Origin: UBA1563 sp041667115
GTDB lineage: Bacteria; Bacteroidota; Ignavibacteria; Ignavibacteriales; Ignavibacteriaceae
Length of the DNA: 64,000 bases
Direction: 5' to 3'
Assembly (NCBI GenBank): GCA_041667115.1
Contig: JBAYFO010000012.1
Location: forward strand, 9,793 to 73,792
In this document: positions 17,860 through 26,758 of the stretch, piece after piece
Position numbering within the stretch: position 1 is the first letter of the stretch
Layout: the number at the start of each line of letters is the position of its first letter
The notes under the pieces: generated by a model
What the model saw: the letters and a program-made list of their open reading frames with translations, nothing else
The model's database searches: none
Told to the model about the DNA's origin: nothing
Program-made: the position numbers and the translations under genes

Positions 17860-19035
17860 TTAATACAATACTTCATAAATTGCGGCAACACCTTGTCCAC
17901 CGCCAACGCACGCTGAAACCATTCCATATTTTTTATTTCTGCGTTTTAACTCATTAATGATTTGAACAGTAAGTTTTGCTCCGGTACATCCAAGCGGATG
18001 TCCAAGTGCAATTGCGCCGCCGTTCACATTAAGGACATCATTATTCAATTTTAACGTGCGAATCACAGCAAGAGACTGAGATGCAAACGCTTCGTTCAAT
18101 TCAATTAGATCAATATCATCCAATTTCAAGTTGGCTTTCTTTAAAGCTTTTGGAATAGCTTCAATCGGACCTATGCCCATTACTCTCGGGTCAACACCGG
18201 CAACAGCGTATGAAACCATTCTAGCAATTGGTTTAATGTTCAACTCCTTTACCATTTCTTCTGACATAATCAGAACGAATGCGGCTCCGTCAGAAGTTTG
18301 AGAAGAATTTCCTGCTGTCGCTGTTCCGTCAGCCGAAAACGCGGGTTTAAGTTTTGCCAGAGCTTCAATTGTCGTATCTGAGCGTGGTCCTTCATCTTTT
18401 TCAACGATGAATTTTTTCACTTTGCGTTTGCCGTTTTCAACAAAGACTTCTTCAATTTCAATTGGGACAATCTGATCTTTGAAGTATCCTTCTTTCTGTG
18501 CTTTGACCGCTTTCATATGAGAACGATATGCAAATTCATCCTGATCTTGACGCGATATCTTGTAATCACGCGCGACTTCTTCTGATGTTAATCCCATTCC
18601 CATATAATATTCGGGATGTTCTTTTGCGATTTTATAATTTGGCGCAAGTTTCCATCCGGTCATGGGAACCATCGACATTGATTCTGTTCCGCCAGCAATA
18701 ATACAATCCATCATTCCCGACTGAATTCTTGCCACCGCCGTAGCGATTGAATCAACTCCCGATGCGCAAAAACGGTTCACCGTTGAACCTGGAACTTGAA
18801 TTGGAAGAACTTGTAATGCGATCATTCTTCCGATCTGCAATCCTTGTTCGGCTTCCGGGAACGCATTTCCTACAATTACATCATCTATGCGATGAAGGTC
18901 TAACTGCGGCACTTGTTTTACTAAATGCCTGATAACATCCGCGGCTAAATCATCCGGGCGGTAAAAACGGAAGCCCCCTTTTTTTGCTTTCGCTACCGCT
19001 GAACGATAACCCGCTACGATATATGCTTCTCTCAT
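17860..19035 (-). CDS. fadA: acetyl-CoA C-acyltransferase (3-ketoacyl-CoA thiolase)
   Basis: 391 residues, standard thiolase length. The nucleophilic Cys is in NRFCASGVDSI near 90, the catalytic His in GGAIALGHPLGCTGAK near 350, and the second Cys in VSACVGGGQG near 380. It performs the thiolytic cleavage that ends each beta-oxidation round. It lies between fadN (45 bp upstream) and fadE, the same gene order as the Bacillus fadNAE operon, which supports a degradative rather than biosynthetic thiolase. Confidence 0.93.
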   Translation of the reverse strand: MREAYIVAGYRSAVAKAKKGGFRFYRPDDLAADVIRHLVKQVPQLDLHRIDDVIVGNAFPEAEQGLQIGRMIALQVLPIQVPGSTVNRFCASGVDSIATAVARIQSGMMDCIIAGGTESMSMVPMTGWKLAPNYKIAKEHPEYYMGMGLTSEEVARDYKISRQDQDEFAYRSHMKAVKAQKEGYFKDQIVPIEIEEVFVENGKRKVKKFIVEKDEGPRSDTTIEALAKLKPAFSADGTATAGNSSQTSDGAAFVLIMSEEMVKELNIKPIARMVSYAVAGVDPRVMGIGPIEAIPKALKKANLKLDDIDLIELNEAFASQSLAVIRTLKLNNDVLNVNGGAIALGHPLGCTGAKLTVQIINELKRRNKKYGMVSACVGGGQGVAAIYEVLY

Positions 19036-19079
19036 AATATTTTTCTTTTCATTTATGATTAAAAATTATTTTCATTTAA

Positions 19080-21485
19080 TTAATTACGAAGCGGTTTGCC
19101 CGTAGTTAAAATGCTTTGAATTCTCTCAAGCGTTTTCTTTTCAGTGATTAAACTTAAAAATGCTTCGCGCTCTAAATCTAAAAGATATTGTTCTGATACA
19201 AGTGTTCCTTCGCTCAGATCACCACCGCACATAATGTACGCTAATTTTTCAACGATCTTTTTATCGTGATCAGAAATGTAGTGCCCACGGTTGAATGAAT
19301 AAGCCCCAAGCAACAGCGTTGCCAGTGCCGAGCGTCCAAGAACTTTAATATCTTCTCGCTGAATAGGACGAGTATAACCTTTATTTGCAAGTAAAAGAAC
19401 AGCGTCTTTCGCATCGGCAATTACACGGTGCGGATTGATTGTGATCGAATCTCGGCCGTGTTTGAATATTTCCATTTCAAAAGCTTCTTTAGCAGAAGTA
19501 GAAACTTTTGCCATTGCGATGTTCATAAATTTCTTCTGGAGTTCCGGCAATTCGGGTAATTCCGAAAAATATTTATCTGAGGCGCGCATCGTCATTTCTT
19601 TAGTCCCACCGCCCGCGGGGATAATTCCAACGCCAACTTCAACTAAGCCGATATACGTTTCTGCTGAAGCTTGCACTTTATCGGCATGCAGACAAACTTC
19701 GCATCCACCGCCAAGTACAAGCGAATGCGGTGCAACGACAACGGGAATGCTTGAGTATCGGACGTGCATCGTTGCTTGCTGGAACGCACGTACTGCAAAA
19801 TCGATTTCATCAAATTCTTGTTCCGTTGCAAGCATGAACATCATTGCAAGATTTGCACCGGCAGAAAAATGTTGTCCATCGTTTGCGATGACCAATCCTT
19901 TGTAATCTTTCTCGGCAATTTCAATCGCTTTGTTAATTCCTTCGAGAACCTCACTGCCTATTGAATTCATTTTTGTGTGAAACTCAAGATTGACTACTCC
20001 ATCGCCAATATCATGAAGCGATGTGCCGGAATTCTGCCAAACAACATTGTTTGCTCTTGTATTTTCAAGAATGATGAACTCACTTCTTCCGGGAATATCT
20101 TCATACGATTCCTTTACAATGTCATAATATTTTTTCTTCCCATTAACAATTTTGTAAAACGTACCAGCCCCCTTTTCAATCATATCTTTTACCCACTTAG
20201 CCGGGGGAAGATTTGCTTCTTCCATTTTTTTGACTATCTTTTCAACACCTAAAGCATCCCATGTTTCAAAAGGTCCAAGCTCCCAGCCGAATCCCGCTTT
20301 CATACCATCATCAATTTTATAGAACTCTTCGGATATTTCCGGGATTCTATTCGATGCATATTGAAACACATGAAAATTTAACATCCGCAAGAAATCTGCC
20401 GCTTTATCTTTTGCAGCATTCAGCGCTTTCAATCGATCTTTAAGGTTGTCGATCGGTTTTGCAGCCCCAACTGATGCAAACTTCGGTTTATCGATCGGAC
20501 CATACTCAAGCGTACCGGTGTTCAATTCAAATATTTCTCTTTTGCCGGATGCGTCTTTCGTTTTCTTGTAGAAACCTTGTCCTGATTTATCGCCGAGCCA
20601 ATTGTTCTCCGCCATTTTTCTTACGTAATCCGGAATTTCAAAAATTGCACGCGCTTCATCGTTCGGGCAATCTTTATAAATATTATCCGCAACTTTTACA
20701 AGCGTATCAATTCCAACCACATCTGCTGTTCTAAATGTTGCTGATTTTGGTTTGCCGGTTAAAGGACCCGTCAGTGTATCAATTTCTTTAATTGATAACC
20801 CGAATTCTTTTTTCAATTTGAAAACCGCCATGATGCTGAAAACCCCAATTCTATTGGCGATAAACGCCGGAGTGTCTTTGCACAGCACAGTGGTTTTACC
20901 AAGATAAAGATCACCGTATTGCATCAGAAAATCTATCACTTCGCTATCGGTTTGTGAAGTTGGAATGATTTCAAGCAACTGCAAATATCGCGGCGGATTG
21001 AAAAAATGAGCGCCGCAGAAATTCGATTTAAAATCATCACTTCTCCCATCAAGCATCAAATGAATCGGAATACCCGAAGTATTTGTTGTTACCAGAGTTC
21101 CCGGTTTTCTGAATTTTTCTACATTATCAAAAACTACTTTTTTGATATCGAGCCTTTCAACGACAGCTTCAATGATCCAATCAACATCTTGAAGCCAGTT
21201 CATATTGTCTTCAAAATTTCCGGTTGTTATTTTAGGAGCGTCCGAAGAAGAATAAATCGGCGATGGACTTGCTTTCAAAACTGACGAAAGATTTTCATCC
21301 GCTATGCGGTTCCTCACCGCTTTATCATTTAGGGTAAGCCCTTTTTTTGTCTCGGCATCCGTTAATTCACGTGGCACAATATCAAGGAGATACACTCTGC
21401 ATCCAATATTAGCAAAGTGTGCCGCTATCCGCGAACCCATTACGCCGGAGCCTAACACTGCAACTTTATTGATTGTTCTTTTCAT
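19080..21485 (-). CDS. fadN: 3-hydroxyacyl-CoA dehydrogenase/enoyl-CoA hydratase, FadN type
   Basis: 801 residues. The dehydrogenase comes first (NAD motif VLGSGVMGSRIAAHFAN at 9-25, C-terminal dehydrogenase domain to about 300, then a second partial copy around 370-450), followed by a crotonase-fold hydratase from about 490 (FSAGANLAMMF, GGGCEVCLHAD, GIIPAGGGTKEM). This order is the reverse of E. coli FadB and matches Bacillus FadN (YusL), which is about 790 residues. It does the hydration and NAD-dependent oxidation steps. It lies 18 bp downstream of the acyl-CoA ligase gene and upstream of fadA. Confidence 0.92.
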   Translation of the reverse strand: MKRTINKVAVLGSGVMGSRIAAHFANIGCRVYLLDIVPRELTDAETKKGLTLNDKAVRNRIADENLSSVLKASPSPIYSSSDAPKITTGNFEDNMNWLQDVDWIIEAVVERLDIKKVVFDNVEKFRKPGTLVTTNTSGIPIHLMLDGRSDDFKSNFCGAHFFNPPRYLQLLEIIPTSQTDSEVIDFLMQYGDLYLGKTTVLCKDTPAFIANRIGVFSIMAVFKLKKEFGLSIKEIDTLTGPLTGKPKSATFRTADVVGIDTLVKVADNIYKDCPNDEARAIFEIPDYVRKMAENNWLGDKSGQGFYKKTKDASGKREIFELNTGTLEYGPIDKPKFASVGAAKPIDNLKDRLKALNAAKDKAADFLRMLNFHVFQYASNRIPEISEEFYKIDDGMKAGFGWELGPFETWDALGVEKIVKKMEEANLPPAKWVKDMIEKGAGTFYKIVNGKKKYYDIVKESYEDIPGRSEFIILENTRANNVVWQNSGTSLHDIGDGVVNLEFHTKMNSIGSEVLEGINKAIEIAEKDYKGLVIANDGQHFSAGANLAMMFMLATEQEFDEIDFAVRAFQQATMHVRYSSIPVVVAPHSLVLGGGCEVCLHADKVQASAETYIGLVEVGVGIIPAGGGTKEMTMRASDKYFSELPELPELQKKFMNIAMAKVSTSAKEAFEMEIFKHGRDSITINPHRVIADAKDAVLLLANKGYTRPIQREDIKVLGRSALATLLLGAYSFNRGHYISDHDKKIVEKLAYIMCGGDLSEGTLVSEQYLLDLEREAFLSLITEKKTLERIQSILTTGKPLRN

Positions 21486-21503
21486 AATAATTTATCTTTT
21501 GTT

Positions 21504-23300
21504 TTAGATTGAGTTGATTATTAATTCATTGTAGATATTTTCTATTAAATCTTTATACTTTGCTAAGATGACTCTTCTCTTTAATTTCAATGTCGGAGTA
21601 AGTTCCCCGGTTTCAACTGTCCATGTATCGGCAACTAATTCAATTTTTTTAATTTGCTGGACATGACCGAAACGTTTATTGTATTTTTCCACATCGCTCC
21701 AAATGCGTTCTTTAATGATCGGCGAATTTGCAATTTCTTCATTAGAGTGGATATCAGTACATTTTTTTTCACACCACTTACGAATAAATTCAAAATTCGG
21801 GACAATAATAGCAGAAGCATGTTTTTGATTTTCACCAACAACAATAATCTCACTTATAAAATTTGATTCCTTCATTTTATTTTCGATGGGAAGGGGGGCA
21901 ATAAATTTTCCGCCGGAAGTTTTGAAAATTTCTTTAACGCGGTCGGTAATTCTTAAAAATTTACCTTCTACCCACTCACCAATATCACCTGTGTGAAACC
22001 ACCCCTCAGCATCAATAACTTCTTTTGTATCTTCGGGATGATTATAATATCCTTTCATCACGTTATCACCTTTAGCAAGTATCTCGCCGCTTTCGGAAAG
22101 TTTTATTTCAACACCTGGCAACGGAACTCCAACCGTTCCTAAATAATAATCACCATGCGTAAACCTATTACATGTAAGCACAGGTGAAGTTTCCGTCAAT
22201 CCGTAACCTTCGCGGATTGTAGCGCCCGCAGCAGTAAATATCCTTGATAATCTTGGTTGAAGTGCGGCAGCGCCACTGATAATCCCAAGTACTTCTCCAC
22301 CTAACGCTTCCATCCATTTTGAAAAAACAATTTTTCTTGCTGCAATAAGTCTAACTTTGTAGAACAAACTGTTTTCTCCTTTTGGATCGTAATGATTCGC
22401 GAGGTTTACCGCCCAGCCAAAGATCGCTTTTTTTACAGGACTAAGATTTCGCCCTTTATCCATTATCTTGTCATATATTTTTTCCATCAAACGGGGAACG
22501 GTAGTAAAGTAATTTGGTTTAACTTCCTTTAAATTCTCACCGACTTTTTCTATGCTTTCTGCGAAATAAACAGAACCTCCTAAGTACAAATAAAAATAAA
22601 CGGCTGTGCGTTCAAAGATGTGGCAGATCGGGAGGAAACTAATCATCCTATGAACGCTTGTCATCGGCATGATGGCACTTATCGATTTTACGTTACTTAA
22701 AATATTGAGATGGGTTAAGGCAACTCCTTTAGGAACACCGGTAGTTCCCGAAGTGTAAATTATTGTAGCAAGGTTTTCCTGAGTTATAGATTCTTCAATT
22801 GATGAAAGTCTGGTTCTGTCCGATTCATCAGCAAGATCAATAACTTCTTTCCAATTTTTTGCACCACTTACTTCATTGAATGTATAAATATTTTTTACAG
22901 AAGGAGTCTTAGTAATAACTTTTTTAACTTTTTTATATAATTCTTCATTTTCAACAAAGACTAATTTCACTTGTGAATCGTTGAAAATGTATTCATAATT
23001 TGTCGGGCTCATGTTTGGGTAAAGAGGAACATCAATACCCCCCATCTGTAATATTCCTAAATCGAGCATTGTCCATTCAGTTCTATTATAAGAAATGATT
23101 GCAAATTTATCTGTCGGTTGAAATCCCATTTTAAGTAAGCCAAGACTTACTTTGTCAACAATCTCTTGCGTGGTTTTAGTAGAATATTTACGCCAACTTC
23201 CGAGAGCTTTGTCACATAAAGCATCCTCTTTAGGAAATTGAGCAAGTTGATTGGGTAAAATGTCAAACAACCTTTCGATTTTTTGAACTTCTTGTTTCAT
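21504..23300 (-). CDS. long-chain fatty acid-CoA ligase
   Basis: 598 residues of the AMP-forming (ANL) superfamily: P-loop TIIYTSGTTGVPKG near 180, GYGLTETSPV near 360, the adenylate Asp in GWFHTGDIGE near 430 and hinge LRITDRVKEIFKTSGGK with the C-terminal catalytic Lys region. It matches FAA1/FadD15-type long-chain ligases. It activates fatty acids to acyl-CoA at the inner membrane and is the first gene of the fad operon, divergent from the ScfR-type regulator. AGAGGCG precedes the ATG. Confidence 0.9.
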   Translation of the reverse strand: MKQEVQKIERLFDILPNQLAQFPKEDALCDKALGSWRKYSTKTTQEIVDKVSLGLLKMGFQPTDKFAIISYNRTEWTMLDLGILQMGGIDVPLYPNMSPTNYEYIFNDSQVKLVFVENEELYKKVKKVITKTPSVKNIYTFNEVSGAKNWKEVIDLADESDRTRLSSIEESITQENLATIIYTSGTTGVPKGVALTHLNILSNVKSISAIMPMTSVHRMISFLPICHIFERTAVYFYLYLGGSVYFAESIEKVGENLKEVKPNYFTTVPRLMEKIYDKIMDKGRNLSPVKKAIFGWAVNLANHYDPKGENSLFYKVRLIAARKIVFSKWMEALGGEVLGIISGAAALQPRLSRIFTAAGATIREGYGLTETSPVLTCNRFTHGDYYLGTVGVPLPGVEIKLSESGEILAKGDNVMKGYYNHPEDTKEVIDAEGWFHTGDIGEWVEGKFLRITDRVKEIFKTSGGKFIAPLPIENKMKESNFISEIIVVGENQKHASAIIVPNFEFIRKWCEKKCTDIHSNEEIANSPIIKERIWSDVEKYNKRFGHVQQIKKIELVADTWTVETGELTPTLKLKRRVILAKYKDLIENIYNELIINSI

Positions 23301-23377
23301 GTTTCGCCTCTTTCATGAAATTTACAAATAGCACACTTCTTATTGGGTGAAAATAGAAAGAACTTCACGGAATGTCA

Positions 23378-23410
23378 AGCGAATTTTCGCTAAATGTGAA
23401 ATTTAGCTAA
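23378..23410. promoter_or_regulatory. overlapping inverted repeats between fad operon and its regulator (candidate operator)
   Basis: Two overlapping inverted repeats in the 150-bp divergent promoter region: AGCGAA/TTCGCT with a 2-nt centre (23378-23391), and GCTAAAT/ATTTAGC with a 5-nt centre (23389-23407), the latter ending in the palindrome TTAGCTAA. The place and symmetry fit an HTH dimer site controlling both transcripts. Confidence 0.5.
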
Positions 23411-23456
23411 CATCTTATTATATTTTTATTATATTTCGTATGTAAATGATTTGAAA

Positions 23457-24962
23457 ATGGAGAATTTCTTGAAATTATCTCAAAACTACATAAAGTTAGT
23501 CTTAGGTTTAAAAATAAAACAGTTAAGGATTGAGAAAAACCTTTCTTTAACCCATCTGGCTGAGAAAAGCGGACTCTCCATTTCCTATCTAAATGAAATT
23601 GAAAGCGGAAAAAAATATCCTAAATCCGATAAAATTGCTGTTATTGCAAAGACTCTTGATGTTTCATATGATAAACTTGTATCTCTAAAATTATCCAAAC
23701 AATTAGCTCCAATTGGAGAATTATTTGAATCGAACCTTCTGGAGCAACTCCCATTGGATCATTATGGAATTGACATCCAAAAGTTCGTCTCCTTAATGTC
23801 GAACGCTTCTCTGCAATTAAGTGCACTTGTTTCAACAATTTTAGAAATGGCAAAAAGTTCCGAGATGAGTGAGAATAATTTTAGTAGAACCGCCTTACGT
23901 GCCTACAAAGAATTCAATGACAATTATTTTGAAGAACTTGAGGAGGCAGTTGATGTATTTGTTACAGAAAATAAACTTGAAACAACACATCCACTTCTCT
24001 ATCCGCGTTTGGCTAAAATACTTACAGAAAAATATTTTTATCAAATTGATGAATCAACGCTTAATTCTTATACTGAATTGGCTCAGTTTAGAGGATTTGT
24101 AAAAAACGGGAAAGTCAATACACTCTTTTTGAATAATAAGATTTCCGACTCCCAAAAAGCTTTCATCGTTTGCAAAGAGTTGGCGTACAACCATCTAAAT
24201 TACAAAGAACGTAGTTTTTCACACTCGAATCTCCGTCTTGATAATTTTGACCATCTTCTTAATAATTTTAAAGCCTCATATTTTGCTACTGCATTGCTGA
24301 TAAGAAAAGAATTTATCCTGCCGGATTTGCACACATTTTTTGCGCTGCCAAAATGGGATGGGAATTATCTAATTTCCTTAATTGATAAATACAATGCTTC
24401 CCCTGAAATGCTGTTTCAAAGAATCAGCAATCTTGGTCCGAAGTTCTTAGGTTTGAATAAATTCTTTTTCCTCCGGTTTAATGCAAAAGGAAAAAACAAT
24501 GCCTATCAATTATCAAAAGAAGTGCGATTAAATATCAGGAGAAATCCGGGCGGATTTCAAAGCCAAGAGCATTATTGCAGGCGATGGCAGTCTGTAAAAG
24601 TTTTAAATGAGTTAATTGATCACCAAATATCTGATCCATCAAGCAAAAGTACATCTTCCGGAATTTTACACTCAAAATTTTTCAACTCAAATGACGAATT
24701 TTTGAATATTTCAATCGCTAAGCAAAGTCAATTTATTTCGGATGAATATTACAGCGTGACCATCGGCTTTCAGTTTGATGATGAATTGAAACAAAAAATT
24801 GCTTTTTGGAACGATGCAGCAATTCCTTTTGAAACAGTGAACGATACTTGCGAGATGTGTAAAATCCCGGATTGCAAAGAAAGATCCGCTCCTCCTACCG
24901 CAATTGAAAAATTAGAACATGCAGGAAAAGTAGAAGCTATTCTACTGAAACTTAATTCATAA
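23457..24962 (+). CDS. XRE-family, ScfR-like regulator (fatty acyl-responsive type)
   Basis: 501 residues. An XRE helix-turn-helix lies near 17-75 (IKQLRIEKNLSLTHLAEKSG, ISYLNEIESGKKYPK), a central region resembles ImmA/IrrE-type domains without a clear HExxH, and the C-terminal part has CRRWQSVKVL and the Cys cluster CEMCKIPDCKERSAPP near 465-480, as in short-chain fatty acyl regulators (ScfR, RamB relatives). It is divergent from the acyl-CoA ligase-fadN-fadA-fadE operon, so control of beta-oxidation by acyl-CoA is the likely role. TTG at 23451 also lies in frame; ATG at 23457 is preferred. Confidence 0.82.
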   Translation: MENFLKLSQNYIKLVLGLKIKQLRIEKNLSLTHLAEKSGLSISYLNEIESGKKYPKSDKIAVIAKTLDVSYDKLVSLKLSKQLAPIGELFESNLLEQLPLDHYGIDIQKFVSLMSNASLQLSALVSTILEMAKSSEMSENNFSRTALRAYKEFNDNYFEELEEAVDVFVTENKLETTHPLLYPRLAKILTEKYFYQIDESTLNSYTELAQFRGFVKNGKVNTLFLNNKISDSQKAFIVCKELAYNHLNYKERSFSHSNLRLDNFDHLLNNFKASYFATALLIRKEFILPDLHTFFALPKWDGNYLISLIDKYNASPEMLFQRISNLGPKFLGLNKFFFLRFNAKGKNNAYQLSKEVRLNIRRNPGGFQSQEHYCRRWQSVKVLNELIDHQISDPSSKSTSSGILHSKFFNSNDEFLNISIAKQSQFISDEYYSVTIGFQFDDELKQKIAFWNDAAIPFETVNDTCEMCKIPDCKERSAPPTAIEKLEHAGKVEAILLKLNS

Positions 24963-24998
24963 CCTGGTAGAGCCAAGACCAAATTATTTGTAACCACC

Positions 24999-25077
24999 GG
25001 ATGAACGAATGAATGCTTGCATGGTTGATTGAAAAAAAATTAAATCATTCATCCATTCATTTCCATTCAGTCATTCT
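24999..25077. repeat. degenerate inverted octamer-like repeats (GAATGANN type)
   Basis: The left part reads GGATGAACGAATGAATG. The right part has CATTCA at 25046, 25054 and 25064 and TCATTC at 25071, that is, near-8-bp spacing in the opposite orientation. The best match is GGATGAACGAAT against GGATGAATGATT on the other strand (10 of 12). The layout resembles the arrays around the IVP gene but with only about 30 bp between the arms. Confidence 0.5.
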
Positions 25078-25169
25078 CTCTAGCATTTCCCAAACAATCA
25101 AATAATTTATTTTGTTATAAGCATTATGCTATATTTGACAATTAATTTTCAAACATAACGAAAGTAATT

Positions 25170-26438
25170 ATGTCATCAGAAAAGAAAAATTTCCTTAAAC
25201 AATTCCCAAAAAACTTTTGGACCGTAATTACTATGGAGTTTTTTGAACGCGGATCGTATTACGGATTGGCGAGTGTTCTTTCTATTTACCTTGTTTCTGT
25301 TCTTCATTTTTCGAAGCAGAGTGTAGGAGTAATTAATAGCGTTACACGTCCGATGCTTTATCTCGTTCCGATTCTTGCGGGCGCACTGGCAGACCGTTTT
25401 GGTTATAGAAAGACACTTTTCTTTGCTTTCACAGTGATGAGTTTAGGCTATTTTCTTGCCGGAATAACCACAAGCTACGAACTAATTTTTTTAAGTTTAT
25501 TACTTATGACACTCGGCGCAGGTTCATTTAAACCGGTCATTTCGGGAACCATTGCAAGAACAACCACCGAACAGAATTCAACTCTCGGATTCGGAATTTA
25601 TTATTGGAGCATCAATTTAGGCGCTTTTATTTTCCCGTTAATTCTTGTTCCATTCTTAAAAGATATTTCATGGTCGTATATCTTTTTCATGTCTGCTATC
25701 GGTACAGGCTGGCTTCTTCTCTTAAACTTTTTCGTTTATAAAGAACCGGAGAAACCTGCAAATGGGAAATCGATTCCTCAAGTTTTAAAAGAGGCTGTTT
25801 TAGTTTTAAGAGATTTTCGTTTCATTTTAATGATCGTGATCTATTCCGGTTTTTGGATTCTCTATTTCCAGATGTTTGATACCGTTCTCTGGTATTTAAA
25901 AGATTACATGGATATGACTCCCGTGAACAATGTTGTAAATGGTTTTCTCGGACTCTTCACCACAAACCCGAACTGGAAATTTGATGCCGAACATGTAACG
26001 GTAATCAATGCCGGAACGATCATCGTGCTGCAAATCTTCATCTCAAATATTGTGAAGAATAAAAAAGCGTTACCAACTATGATCACCGGAATTGCGCTGG
26101 GAACTATTGGAATGGGAATCCTTGCAATCTCAACTTACGCTTGGGTTTTTATGGCGGGAATAATTATTTTCTCAATTGGTGAAATGACGGCACACCCAAA
26201 ATTTATCAGCTATGTCGGGTTAATCGCACCTGAAGATAAAAAAGCTTTGTATCTCGGTTATTCATTTTTGTATGGAGTTTTAGGAAGCGGTATCGGTGGA
26301 ATTCTTGGTGCAAATCTTTACGTCCATTTTATTGACAACCTCCATAACCCAAGCGCACTATGGATTACATTCAGTCTGATTGGAATTGCAACTATGGTTG
26401 GACTCTTACTTTTCAATAAGTTTCTCGCAAAAAAATAG
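25170..26438 (+). CDS. POT/PTR-family proton-dependent peptide transporter
   Basis: 422 residues with about 12 membrane helices. The POT signature is present: MEFFERGSYYG near 18-28 (the ExxER proton-coupling motif in the form FFERxxYYG), GAGSFKPVISGTIA near 117, and GIYYWSINLGAFIFP near 145, matching the PTR2 motif. The family takes up di- and tripeptides with H+. It is somewhat shorter than the usual 450-500 residues, so it may lack the two extra bacterial helices. It is monocistronic, with the candidate sRNA downstream. Confidence 0.85.
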   Translation: MSSEKKNFLKQFPKNFWTVITMEFFERGSYYGLASVLSIYLVSVLHFSKQSVGVINSVTRPMLYLVPILAGALADRFGYRKTLFFAFTVMSLGYFLAGITTSYELIFLSLLLMTLGAGSFKPVISGTIARTTTEQNSTLGFGIYYWSINLGAFIFPLILVPFLKDISWSYIFFMSAIGTGWLLLLNFFVYKEPEKPANGKSIPQVLKEAVLVLRDFRFILMIVIYSGFWILYFQMFDTVLWYLKDYMDMTPVNNVVNGFLGLFTTNPNWKFDAEHVTVINAGTIIVLQIFISNIVKNKKALPTMITGIALGTIGMGILAISTYAWVFMAGIIIFSIGEMTAHPKFISYVGLIAPEDKKALYLGYSFLYGVLGSGIGGILGANLYVHFIDNLHNPSALWITFSLIGIATMVGLLLFNKFLAKK

Positions 26439-26537
26439 CGATGTAAATAAGAAAAGTTTAACTTCCTCTTCTCAATTTGCCAGGGTGATATTATTTTGGG
26501 TGCAATGCGTGAGGCAAGAGAATATAAAAAAAAAGAC

Positions 26538-26568
26538 TTGCTTTTAATATAATACTCCCTTACTTTTG
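26538..26568 (+). promoter_or_regulatory. Bacteroidota-type promoter upstream of candidate sRNA
   Basis: TTG at 26538-26540 and TACTTTTG at 26561-26568, separated by 20 nt. The second box matches the Bacteroidota -7 consensus TAnnTTTG exactly, and the first matches the -33 TTG core. Predicted transcription start about 26573-26575. Confidence 0.6.
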
Positions 26569-26572
26569 TCCC

Positions 26573-26644
26573 ATGATTCATTATGCTTACCCCCCATAGT
26601 GAATCTTCCCAAGCCCGGTGGCCTCCACCGGGCGATTTTTTTTT
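26573..26644 (+). ncRNA. candidate small RNA with C-rich hairpin loop
   Basis: About 70 nt between the promoter and a T-run. Hairpin 1 is an 11-bp stem, GATTCATTATG (26575-26585) with CATAGTGAATC (26595-26605), all Watson-Crick except one G-U, and a 9-nt loop CTTACCCCC. A short single-stranded linker TTCCCAA follows, then a strong terminator hairpin. No reading frame of note. C-rich loops and UUCCC linkers in other small RNAs pair with Shine-Dalgarno sequences, so post-transcriptional control is inferred. It lies between the POT gene and the yjbQ 3' end. The family is not recognised. Confidence 0.55.
26613..26644 (+). terminator. rho-independent terminator of candidate sRNA
   Basis: A perfect 9-bp GC-rich stem, GCCCGGTGG (26613-26621) with CCACCGGGC (26625-26633), a 3-nt CCT loop, then GA and nine T residues (26636-26644). 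The T-run is on the plus strand only. Confidence 0.9.
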
Positions 26645-26758
26645 AAAATATCTATCCGTCCTTTATAAGAAAATCTGATGGAATGGCTGTAAGAATTGGT
26701 TCTGTTTTACTTCAGTAATAATTATCTAATTGACAAAACCTGTTCGCGATTTATGTAC

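Noticed and set aside
19435..19905. 156-aa plus-strand frame
   Set aside because: It lies fully inside fadN on the opposite strand with Cys/Ser/Pro-rich composition typical of antisense shadows.
25040..25080. CATTCA repeats as a CRISPR or microsatellite
   Set aside because: Too short, no spacers, no cas genes; better described as degenerate inverted octamers.
26318..26581. 87-aa minus-strand frame overlapping POT gene and sRNA
   Set aside because: Its start falls in the sRNA hairpin and most of it is antisense to the POT gene.
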